Assembly: GCA_964635325.1 (NCBI GenBank)
Contig: CAZWOL010000097.1
Location: 1 to 6,574 of the forward strand
Direction of reading: 5' to 3'
Origin: BOG-1112 sp964635325
Lineage (GTDB): Bacteria > Bdellovibrionota_B > Oligoflexia > Oligoflexales > Bog-1112
Length of the DNA: 6,574 nt
A program made the translations under genes and the position numbers. Of this stretch, positions 1 through 5,305 are shown one piece after another (the stretch's first letter is position 1; each line of letters begins with the position of its first letter). The notes under the pieces were generated by a model, which was given only the letters and a program-made list of their open reading frames with translations, was not told where the DNA came from and did not search any database.

Positions 1-53
1 GGCTATATGTTTGGCTTTTAGGAATTTGAGTAAAGCTTACTAAGCAAGGCTAT

Positions 54-584
54 ATGAAGCCAGATATTTTAGAAATCAAAGAAAACATACCAATCATTTT
101 TGTTCGCAAACTCGGAAATTATTTTGAATCCGCACCAGCAGCGTGGAATGAATTGGGGAATTTGAATACCAAGTTCCGCTTAGCCAATGAAGATACTCGA
201 TATTTCTCAATAGGACATGATGATCCTCATTCAACAGATATTGCCGAAGATCAAATCCGTTTTGATGCCTGTCTTAGTCTTAACAAAGAAATTTCTTCAG
301 AAATGAACGAAGCTGGAATCCAGTCTGGCTTGCTTGGGAATGGTCTCTACGCTTGCTTTATCCACGTTGGTGCGGAAGACACTCTTGGTAAGAGTTACCA
401 CTATATCTATGGAGAGTGGTTGTATAAGTCCGAATTCGCTTTACGGGATGCACCAACCTTTGTGGAGCTACTCGACTTCCGCTTTGGCGGAAACTTCGTA
501 AGTCCAGAAGACAGAACATCAAAAATATTCCTTCCCGTTCGTCCGTTGGAAAAGTGGCATCGAGAAGGGAGACAACGTGAGTAA
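54..584 (+). CDS. GyrI-like (SbmC/effector-binding domain) protein
   Basis: A 176-residue protein matching the GyrI-like small-molecule-binding fold, the family of E. coli SbmC/GyrI and of the effector domains of AraC/MerR regulators. Seen: an N-terminal strand-turn unit with FVRKLGNYFESAPAAWNELG (residues 17-36), a central GLYACFIHVGAEDTLGKSYHYIYGEWL stretch (about 97-123), and a C-terminal IFLPVRPL strand (158-165). No DNA-binding domain is fused, so it is a stand-alone binding protein, slightly longer than E. coli SbmC. Family members bind hydrophobic or cationic small molecules; SbmC itself protects DNA gyrase from toxins. The ligand here is unknown. The start is the ATG at 54, with a weak AAGG at 46-49. 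The stop overlaps the GTG start of the next gene (577) by 8 nt, so the two are probably translationally coupled and co-functional. Gyrase inhibition should not be assumed. Confidence 0.85.
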   Translation: MKPDILEIKENIPIIFVRKLGNYFESAPAAWNELGNLNTKFRLANEDTRYFSIGHDDPHSTDIAEDQIRFDACLSLNKEISSEMNEAGIQSGLLGNGLYACFIHVGAEDTLGKSYHYIYGEWLYKSEFALRDAPTFVELLDFRFGGNFVSPEDRTSKIFLPVRPLEKWHREGRQRE

Positions 585-716
585 TTTATTATTGCTGACA
601 GTAGTCATGGCCACTGGATTGAGTTTGTTGTCTAAGTTCAGTAACTGTTATGCAGGAGAAAAACAAGTTTCCCTTGATTTCAGCAGTATCATGTCTCCAG
701 AGGTACGCAGTGTTCC

Positions 717-721
717 TGATA
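717..721. repeat. Target-site duplication TGATA, left copy
   Basis: TGATA directly abuts the left IS end, and an identical copy at 1705-1709 abuts the right end. Keeping one copy restores the hydrolase frame as Pro-Asp-Ile-Gln-Asn, which supports these as the true insertion boundaries. Confidence 0.75.
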
Positions 722-733
722 ACGCGAATTCGA
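722..733 (+). repeat. IS left terminal inverted repeat
   Basis: ACGCGAATTCGA matches the reverse complement of 1693-1704 exactly. Matching continues imperfectly for about seven more bases (G, A, C and A shared). The repeat contains the self-complementary octamer CGAATTCG. Confidence 0.8.
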
Positions 734-737
734 TGAA

Positions 738-1655
738 CTAAGGTGCTAGTGCAAGTCTAGCCGAGTCGTTCAATTCAAAGACAGAACGCATCATATAAGC
801 GCATATCGACCCAACAAGGTTCACTACAAAGTTCTTGGGGCTGCGGTGACGTGAATGCTCCATCCTGCAACTGTTTTTTAAAACATTGAATACAGACTCT
901 ATAAGAGATCTTTTCCCCAGCATTTGGCTGTCATAAAGTGTGTGCAACTTAGGTTTCATATTAGATCGTAACGAATGAATGAGCGTACAACCTTTGGCAA
1001 ACAACAGATCGAACAAAGCCTGACTAATATAACCCTTGTCGGAAAAGACTTTGCCAAAAACATCTTTAAGAACTTGTGGGGCAGGCTTTCTATCGTCAAC
1101 ATTTCCTTGTGTCAGCGTAAAAGCCAGGATGTGTCCAAATTCATTGGTTACAAGATGAAGTTTAAACCCGAAAAACCACCCCATTGTAGTCTTTCCGCGT
1201 TTAGCGAGATTTTTAAAAACTCGGTGTGCACTGATCCGTTTGTTTTTACACACAGCAAGAGCTGTCGCATCAATGAATGAATTTCCTGTACACTCACCCC
1301 TTAGTGATAATGATAGCGCATATAGAGATAAAGCTGCTGATGGTGTAATCTCTACAAACCTTGAGTAGCTAAGCAGTCCTGGAAATGCTGTTCGGTGATA
1401 AAATTGCAAGTACAGATAAAAGTGTTTCAGGTCATGAAATCCAGACAAATGGAAACCGATCAAAATTGTCATGATTTCCGGAGTGCTCATGCGAGATGAT
1501 GGATTCAGTTCAATATCTTTCCCGTCTCCAAGCAAATTTTTTGCTGATTCCTCAGAAAAAAACTTGAAAAATTCATCACAAACATAAAAGATTGAATCCA
1601 GATCGATCATGGGTGGCACCACTTGGTTATTTAAGCGTTTCCAATATGGTGCCAT
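738..1655 (-). CDS. IS982-family DDE transposase
   Basis: Catalyses excision and integration of the surrounding insertion sequence. Counting from the ATG at 1655 (305 residues), the catalytic triad is visible: Asp129 in FIDATALAVCKNKRI, Asp206 in FSDKGY, and Glu253 in LIESVFNVLK, with the expected basic residue seven positions later (Lys260). The MGWFFGFKLHLVTNEFG segment (158-174) and the N-terminal block TPEIMTILIGFHLSGFHDLKHFYLYL (58-83) are typical of IS982 transposases. Family members usually begin close to the IDLDSIFYVCDEFF motif, so the ATG at 1610 (290 residues) is an equally credible start. Neither start has a strong Shine-Dalgarno; A/G-rich AAGAAAAAGA precedes 1655. The frame is uninterrupted and ends 16 nt inside the left IS end. 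Confidence 0.92.
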   Translation of the reverse strand: MAPYWKRLNNQVVPPMIDLDSIFYVCDEFFKFFSEESAKNLLGDGKDIELNPSSRMSTPEIMTILIGFHLSGFHDLKHFYLYLQFYHRTAFPGLLSYSRFVEITPSAALSLYALSLSLRGECTGNSFIDATALAVCKNKRISAHRVFKNLAKRGKTTMGWFFGFKLHLVTNEFGHILAFTLTQGNVDDRKPAPQVLKDVFGKVFSDKGYISQALFDLLFAKGCTLIHSLRSNMKPKLHTLYDSQMLGKRSLIESVFNVLKNSCRMEHSRHRSPKNFVVNLVGSICAYMMRSVFELNDSARLALAP

Positions 1656-2521
1656 TCTTTTTCTTATTTCATCCAGTTATAAAAGTTGTCCGTCGAATTC
1701 GCGTTGATATACAAAACTATACAGCGAGAGATAACTTCAAACTGGGCTTTCGTTACTACCCTGCTTCAAGCTCAACGGTGCTCATTCTTGTGCATGGTTC
1801 TGCAGGACACAGTCGTTATCTGTCCAATTTAGCTCATAGCATTGCAGAGGATGGCGTTGCCCAGGTTTATACTCCTGATCTGCGTGGTCATGGTCGCAAC
1901 GTACAACGACGAGGAGATATAGACTATATTGGCCAGCTTGACGATGACCTGGAAGATTTCATCAAGTATATTCGCTCGAAGCTCCCCATCTCTGAAAAAA
2001 TTATTTTAGGCGGCCATTCATCTGGCGGGGGATTCGTGCTGCATTTTTCTCAAACAAAATATGCTGAAGAAATTTCCGGCTACGTCCTACTTGCTCCCTA
2101 TCTTGGGCATGATGCACCGACAACGCGTCCTAGCAATACATGGGCGCAACCTAATATTGGCACAATAATTGGGTTGGACTTGCTCAATGTTATTGGAATA
2201 ACTTGGTTTAACCATCTTGCTGCAATTCAATTCAACATTCCAAAGCCATTGAAAAATGGCACCGAGACAGCGACCTATTCATATCGACTGTTCAAGAGTT
2301 TTCGTTCTTATGATTTCAAGTCTGAACTGCGCAAAATCCAAAAGCCGGTGCTTGTAATTGTCGGTGAAAATGATGAACTCTTACACTCCTCAGAATTTCC
2401 TAGAGTCATTACACGGCTCAACAAAGGAGCGACTGTCAAAGTTGTGGGCAATTGTAACCATATGTCATTAGTGGGTTCTTGTAATGCTTATGAATTTATC
2501 AGTAACTGGCTTCAACACTAA
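1592..2521 (+). CDS. Alpha/beta hydrolase, catalytic part; 3' segment of IS-split gene
   Basis: A serine hydrolase of the lysophospholipase / S33-like alpha/beta hydrolase group. Seen, numbering from TTG 1592: strand and oxyanion loop VLILVHGSAGHSRYL (63-77), TPDLRGHGRN (94-103), nucleophile elbow GGHSSGG with Ser143, acid in VIVGENDELL (Asp261) and catalytic His290 in NCNHMSL. The triad is complete, so the fold is intact from residue 39 on. Residues 1-38 are not hydrolase: they are read from the IS, antisense to the transposase. The native N-terminus is 145 nt of sequence at 577-721; the restored protein would have 318 residues with Ser152, Asp270 and His299. Possible new starts inside the IS are TTG 1592 and ATG 1646 (MVPFFFLFHPVI, hydrophobic), neither with a good ribosome binding site. 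Substrate unknown. It is probably not expressed normally. The stop overlaps that of the converging antitoxin-like gene. Confidence 0.8.
   Translation: MNPDRSWVAPLGYLSVSNMVPFFFLFHPVIKVVRRIRVDIQNYTARDNFKLGFRYYPASSSTVLILVHGSAGHSRYLSNLAHSIAEDGVAQVYTPDLRGHGRNVQRRGDIDYIGQLDDDLEDFIKYIRSKLPISEKIILGGHSSGGGFVLHFSQTKYAEEISGYVLLAPYLGHDAPTTRPSNTWAQPNIGTIIGLDLLNVIGITWFNHLAAIQFNIPKPLKNGTETATYSYRLFKSFRSYDFKSELRKIQKPVLVIVGENDELLHSSEFPRVITRLNKGATVKVVGNCNHMSLVGSCNAYEFISNWLQH
1693..1704 (-). repeat. IS right terminal inverted repeat
   Basis: TCGAATTCGCGT on the plus strand, the exact inverse of 722-733. It lies upstream of the transposase start, 38 nt from the ATG at 1655 and 83 nt from the ATG at 1610. Confidence 0.8.
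1705..1709. repeat. Target-site duplication TGATA, right copy
   Basis: Second copy of the 5-bp duplication, directly after the right inverted repeat. The host hydrolase sequence resumes here. Confidence 0.75.
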
Positions 2522-2940
2522 GCAGCTTCATCGAGCTTTAACGATAATCGCTTGGGTGTGTCCTGTTTGGCTACAAGGTTAGACCAAATACCTTCTATAT
2601 CCATCTCAAGCTTTTCCGCTGATAAAGCCCTCACCGCAGCCTCGTTAACTTTAGACAGACGAGTTTCAGGGCTTTTTTCCCATTTCATAACTCCGGCAGC
2701 AGATAGGCCAAATTCGGCAGACCAATCTTTTAAAGACAGACCAAAAGTCTTCCGTAGAAACATGACCTCAAGCCCACGAATAGGAACTCTTGCCTCGATA
2801 AGCTTGCGGGCAATAGCTTTTTCAATCATACCCATCGGTAGGTCTATGTATTCTTCTCCGTCGCTATCTTTGCATACAGGAGCTTCCACGTAGACATAGT
2901 CTAAACCGCAGATCTGATAATGAATGGTTTTTAACTTCAT
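2518..2940 (-). CDS. MqsA-type HTH antitoxin / transcriptional regulator
   Basis: A 140-residue protein with two visible parts. The N-terminal part (1-50) starts KTIHYQICGLDYVYVE and runs to IEKAIARKLIEARVPIRG, a layout shared with regulators annotated as MqsA-family or DUF4258-partner antitoxins. It lacks the paired CxxC motifs of the E. coli MqsA zinc domain. The second part is a helix-turn-helix of the Xre/MqsA C-terminal kind, about 57-105: VMFLRKTFGLSLKDWSAEFG followed by the recognition helix in LSAAGVMKWEKSPETRLS. The tail to 140 is charged. The gene lies 10 nt downstream of the DUF4258 gene and has its own GAGGT (2947-2951) before ATG 2940. Role inferred: neutralise the upstream toxin and repress the pair from repeats at 3237-3268. 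A pure regulator without antitoxin activity is the alternative. Its last codons overlap the hydrolase stop tail-to-tail. Confidence 0.75.
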   Translation of the reverse strand: MKLKTIHYQICGLDYVYVEAPVCKDSDGEEYIDLPMGMIEKAIARKLIEARVPIRGLEVMFLRKTFGLSLKDWSAEFGLSAAGVMKWEKSPETRLSKVNEAAVRALSAEKLEMDIEGIWSNLVAKQDTPKRLSLKLDEAA

Positions 2941-2950
2941 AGAGCGTACC

Positions 2951-3205
2951 TCAATAAACTGTGACGATCAGGACACCGTCCTTAAACGCGCAGATCACCG
3001 TCAACTTATCCCCATCTAAGTCTTTACCAACGGCCTTCCACGTATTGTTGTCAGGTTGAAACTCAATCTTTTTGGCCGTTTTTCCACAGGACTTGATATC
3101 AGCTTCAAAGACATATCGCTCACTCATCCTCTCCGCGGCATGAAGAGTCAGCTTGAACATGCCCTTGGCAAGGCATTCTCGGATCAATTTCTTCATATCC
3201 TGCAA
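2951..3205 (-). CDS. DUF4258 domain protein, candidate RelE/BrnT-like toxin
   Basis: An 84-residue protein with the DUF4258 signature LTLHAAERMSER (residues 19-30; His22, Arg26, Met27, Arg30), a central strand pair around IEFQPDNNTWKAVGKD (48-62) and a C-terminal LTVICAFKDGVLIVTVY strand pair (68-84). This helix-then-beta-sheet layout is that of small RelE/BrnT-type ribonuclease toxins, and DUF4258 genes often sit next to HTH antitoxins as here. The TTG at 3205 is chosen because GAGGAGG (3211-3217) lies 5 nt upstream; ATG 3196 would be spaced too far from it. First gene of the cassette, so toxin precedes antitoxin, the order also known for mqsRA, higBA and brnTA. Toxicity is inferred from family and context, not shown by the sequence. 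Confidence 0.75.
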   Translation of the reverse strand: MQDMKKLIRECLAKGMFKLTLHAAERMSERYVFEADIKSCGKTAKKIEFQPDNNTWKAVGKDLDGDKLTVICAFKDGVLIVTVY

Positions 3206-3231
3206 GCTAGCCTCCTCAGATCAACTATGTT

Positions 3232-3260
3232 AATATAGTAAATATACTTTACAAAGTAAA
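3232..3260 (-). promoter_or_regulatory. Sigma70-type promoter of the toxin-antitoxin-like pair
   Basis: On the minus strand, TTTACT (3260-3255, 4 of 6 to the -35 consensus) and TATATT (3237-3232, 5 of 6 to the -10 consensus) are separated by exactly 17 nt. Transcription would start near 3225, just upstream of the GAGGAGG of the DUF4258 gene. Confidence 0.55.
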
Positions 3261-3268
3261 TAGACTTT
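3237..3268. promoter_or_regulatory. Tandem operator-like repeats over the promoter
   Basis: AGTAAATATACTTT (3237-3250) and AGTAAATAGACTTT (3255-3268) are 13 of 14 identical and 18 bp apart. Each is itself an imperfect palindrome (AGT...ACT). They cover the whole -35 box and most of the spacer of the leftward promoter and touch the -10, which is the usual arrangement for antitoxin autorepression. Binding by the HTH protein is inferred. Confidence 0.55.
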
Positions 3269-3320
3269 GTCTGATTCAGGCAACTAGATGATTTTTCATA
3301 GGAAATATTTTGTGGAAGTT

Positions 3321-3363
3321 AGGGAACCTTTTGAAACCTGAGTTGTATAACCTGACGATCAGG
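3321..3363 (+). promoter_or_regulatory. Candidate ECF-type promoter and CCTGA repeats upstream of the sigma gene
   Basis: The stretch contains two AAC-type -35 candidates, GGAACC (3323-3328) and TGAAAC (3332-3337), of the kind used by ECF sigma factors, but no convincing -10 at canonical distance (CGAT at 3356 is 18 nt past TGAAAC). It also holds AACCTGA twice (3335-3341, 3349-3355) and the palindrome CCTGA-CGA-TCAGG (3351-3363). Autoregulation of the sigma operon from here is plausible but unproven. Confidence 0.35.
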
Positions 3364-3398
3364 AATTTCTGAAAGTCGCAAATAATGGAAAATGACAG

Positions 3399-3947
3399 AT
3401 GGATGATGGTTTCATAGCAAAACAAGTTGTTCAGGGGAATACCGAGGCCTATCGGCTCTTGGTTCTTCGCTATGAACGGCCAATTTTCCGGTACTTACAT
3501 TCTTTTGGATTCAGGGATGAGCACGTTGCTGAGCTGGCTCAGGAAGCTTTCTTAAAGGGGTTCAAAAAGATCAGTTCGTATGATGCGACTAAGTCAAGTT
3601 TTGCAACATGGCTTTTTACCATAGCTAAAAACTGTGCGTTAAATGAAAAGAAGCGTCATGCGAACATCCACGAATTTGCTGATCAAGACATCGGTGAATA
3701 TGCAACCGAGCAGGATGATAACGAGGTTGCAGTGATCACACACAAGAAACAGCGACTGCATGAGGCTTTAGCAAAATTACCTGAGCATTTTCGCAACGCG
3801 ATTACCTTGTCCTTCTTGCGTGAGTTGAGCATCAAGGATATTGCAGAGATCGAGTCAGTTTCCGAGGGTACGGTGAAGTCAAGAGTCTATCGTGGAAAAC
3901 AAATGTTAAAAGAATTGCTTTCTGACAACACAGGAGGTCAGCAATGA
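3399..3947 (+). CDS. ECF-family RNA polymerase sigma factor (sigma-70 group 4)
   Basis: A 182-residue ECF sigma factor that would direct core RNA polymerase to a small regulon. Region 2 spans about 16-85: AYRLLVLRYERPIFRYLHSF, then AELAQEAFLKGFKKISSYD (core-binding and -10 recognition) and FATWLFTIAKNCALNEKKR (2.4). A short acidic linker (96-110) follows. Region 4 spans about 118-172, with LPEHFRNAITLSFLRELSIKDIAE and the -35 recognition helix SVSEGTVKSRVYRGKQML. Length is normal for RpoE-like ECFs and there is no extra domain. The start is ATG 3399 with a modest GGAAAA six nt upstream. The stop overlaps the next start as ATGA, with GGAGGT inside the sigma coding sequence serving the anti-sigma gene. 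That coupling is typical for sigma/anti-sigma pairs and keeps them in balance. The inducing signal is unknown. Confidence 0.93.
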   Translation: MDDGFIAKQVVQGNTEAYRLLVLRYERPIFRYLHSFGFRDEHVAELAQEAFLKGFKKISSYDATKSSFATWLFTIAKNCALNEKKRHANIHEFADQDIGEYATEQDDNEVAVITHKKQRLHEALAKLPEHFRNAITLSFLRELSIKDIAEIESVSEGTVKSRVYRGKQMLKELLSDNTGGQQ

Positions 3948-4321
3948 CACCAGATGATGAAATTTTAAATGTTGTTAAAGAAAAAATAGCCTGGGGGTCT
4001 AAGCTTAACGAAGAAGAGCAGGCTCTTTGCGATACCTCCAAGGAGTGTCAGGCTTTAGTCCAAGAAATGATCACACTCAACGCTAAATTATCAGACCACC
4101 TTATCAAGGAAGTACCGAAAAATTTTGCAGACTCAGTCATGAATAGAATTTACGCAGAAGAGGTTTATCAAACTAAAGGTGATGATCTGATTTTAAACCT
4201 TACATCCAGGCTGGCTCAATTTAGGTGGGTGGAAGTATCACTCCTGTCAGGAGGGCTATTGTTCGCTATAGCCAATATATTCAGAACTTTTTTTGCCGTA
4301 CTGATCCCATTTGGGATCTAA
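3944..4321 (+). CDS. Probable membrane anti-sigma factor (zinc-free)
   Basis: A 125-residue protein starting within the ATGA overlap with the sigma gene behind a strong GGAGGT. Residues 1-96 are hydrophilic and helical and would be cytoplasmic; VPKNFADSVMNRIYAEE (57-73) resembles the linker commonly seen in ECF anti-sigma factors. One hydrophobic segment follows (about 97-120, VEVSLLSGGLLFAIANIF to VLIPFG), and the protein ends almost directly after it. The HxxxCxxC zinc motif of ZAS anti-sigma factors is absent; the only cysteines are 29 and 35. With nearly no periplasmic domain, sensing would have to involve the membrane segment or a partner, perhaps the membrane proteins encoded downstream. 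The role is inferred from gene position, overlap and topology; a sequence search could place it more firmly. Confidence 0.7.
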   Translation: MTPDDEILNVVKEKIAWGSKLNEEEQALCDTSKECQALVQEMITLNAKLSDHLIKEVPKNFADSVMNRIYAEEVYQTKGDDLILNLTSRLAQFRWVEVSLLSGGLLFAIANIFRTFFAVLIPFGI

Positions 4322-4339
4322 ACAATAGGAAATATTGAT

Positions 4340-5290
4340 ATGGACTCAAAGAATCAAACACAACGGAAACCTCTAATAGCTCTAGCTATGGGGATGGTGA
4401 TGCCTGGATTGGGGCATTTGTACATAGGACAGGCCTCAAAAGGGATCACTATTTTTCTACTTATCAGCTTTCTATCTCCCATTTTTGGTTGGTTAGCTTC
4501 ATCCTTGCCAGGGGGCTTGCTTGTACCACTTGTTTTGCTTGGGGCATCTCTCTCGATTGTATTCTACATCTACTCACTTATAGATGTGTATCGTAGAACC
4601 AAGCGCATAGATGGTGATTACACACTGCGTCCCTACAACAATTTTTATACCTACTTCTCAGCATTTCTGTTTGGGTATTTTTTCATTCAGAGTTATCTGG
4701 TGGATTATTCAAAATCTCATTTTGTTGAATCCTTCAATGTCCCTACGCACAGCATGATTCCTAGTGTTTTACCTGGAGAAACCATTTTCGCAAAAGGAAG
4801 TTTTAACTGCACTGGCTGTAAAGGAATAGTGAGACGAGGTGACCTTGCTACCTTTGTTTATCCCAATGATCGAACAAACATTTTTATAAAACGGATCATA
4901 GGCCTCCCTGGAGACAAAATTAAGATCGAAGGCTTTAATGTTTATGTAAACGAAAAGTTGATTTCAGGCCCGCCCAAGGATTACGTAGATCAAGCAGGCA
5001 TTCTTGAAGAACCTCATGTCGTAGTCACCGAGCAAGGTGATGGAAAACCTTATGATGTAATATGGTCAAAGAAGATAGGCAACGAGGAACCTTTTGAAAT
5101 CAAAGTCCCTAATGGTCAGGTTTTCGTGCTCGGAGATAATCGAACCAACTCCTTAGACTCAAGACAATTCGGTACCGTCCCGCTGATGGATGTGCAAGGA
5201 AAAGCTAGCAGAGTTTGGCTTTCGAAGAAGGAAGGCACCATTGCTGGTTTTCGATGGAGTCGAATTGGGGATGATTTAGAGGTCAACTAA
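4340..5290 (+). CDS. lepB: Signal peptidase I (S26 family) with extra multi-pass N-terminal domain
   Basis: A membrane serine protease that removes signal peptides from exported preproteins at the outer face of the inner membrane. Catalytic Ser138 lies in NVPTHSMIPSVLPGE, the general base Lys184 in IFIKRIIGLPGD, and the box E motif GDNRTNSLDSRQFG at 265-278, so all SPase I elements are present. Before them, residues 11-120 hold about three to four hydrophobic segments. The first, with MGMVMPGLGHLYIGQASKG (17-35), has the PGLGxLYxGQ pattern of TM2-like small membrane domains rather than a plain LepB anchor. A CxxC (Cys157, Cys160) sits between the serine and lysine boxes. Length 316 is near E. 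coli LepB (324). AGGA at 4328-4331 lies 8 nt before the ATG, and an 18-nt gap follows the anti-sigma gene. As a partner of a sigma factor it is probably a second, regulated signal peptidase rather than the housekeeping one. Confidence 0.9.
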   Translation: MDSKNQTQRKPLIALAMGMVMPGLGHLYIGQASKGITIFLLISFLSPIFGWLASSLPGGLLVPLVLLGASLSIVFYIYSLIDVYRRTKRIDGDYTLRPYNNFYTYFSAFLFGYFFIQSYLVDYSKSHFVESFNVPTHSMIPSVLPGETIFAKGSFNCTGCKGIVRRGDLATFVYPNDRTNIFIKRIIGLPGDKIKIEGFNVYVNEKLISGPPKDYVDQAGILEEPHVVVTEQGDGKPYDVIWSKKIGNEEPFEIKVPNGQVFVLGDNRTNSLDSRQFGTVPLMDVQGKASRVWLSKKEGTIAGFRWSRIGDDLEVN

Positions 5291-5305
5291 ACGACAAGGA
5301 CATTT

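Larger units (their letters stand above)
577..741 (+). pseudogene. 5' fragment of exported alpha/beta hydrolase gene, cut by the IS
   Basis: The frame starts at GTG 577 with AAGGGAG (565-571) well placed upstream and overlaps the GyrI-like gene by 8 nt. It encodes a hydrophobic N-terminus (LLLLTVVMATGLSLLSKF, residues 4-21) followed by NCYA-GEK, which looks like a signal peptide cleaved near residue 26; the n-region has no basic residue, so a membrane anchor is also possible. Residues 1-48 end at Pro-Asp (through 720), where the target duplication TGATA (717-721) and the IS end (722) lie. Codons after that are IS-derived and stop at 739-741. Joining 577-721 to 1710-2521 gives one continuous frame of 319 codons including stop. 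This segment is therefore the displaced start of the hydrolase, not a real 54-residue gene. Confidence 0.8.
722..1704 (-). mobile_element. Complete IS982-family insertion sequence (983 bp)
   Basis: The element is bounded by a perfect 12-bp inverted repeat, ACGCGAATTCGA at 722-733 and its complement at 1693-1704, with partial matching further in (16 of 19 positions). It is flanked by the 5-bp direct repeat TGATA (717-721 and 1705-1709). Ends that begin AC, a size near 1 kb and a single DDE transposase gene covering almost the whole element are what is known of the IS982 family. It carries no cargo. The transposase reads right to left, against the gene the element interrupts. The intact transposase, intact ends and perfect target duplication suggest a young and possibly active copy. 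Confidence 0.85.

Noticed and set aside
975..1280. Open frame of 101 codons on the plus strand
   Set aside because: Lies antisense inside the transposase gene, with no ribosome binding site and no protein-like pattern; a shadow of a DDE-bearing gene.
720..1708. Alternative IS boundaries using a CGCG or GAT duplication
   Set aside because: CGCG would leave the hydrolase out of frame. GAT is only part of the longer TGATA match, which also gives ends beginning AC as known for IS982 elements.
2552..2893. Open frame of 113 codons on the plus strand
   Set aside because: Antisense to the HTH antitoxin-like gene, whose protein pattern is clearly real; serine-rich low-complexity translation.
3832..4041. 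Minus-strand open frame across the sigma/anti-sigma junction
   Set aside because: Antisense to two well-supported coupled genes and lacks start signals.
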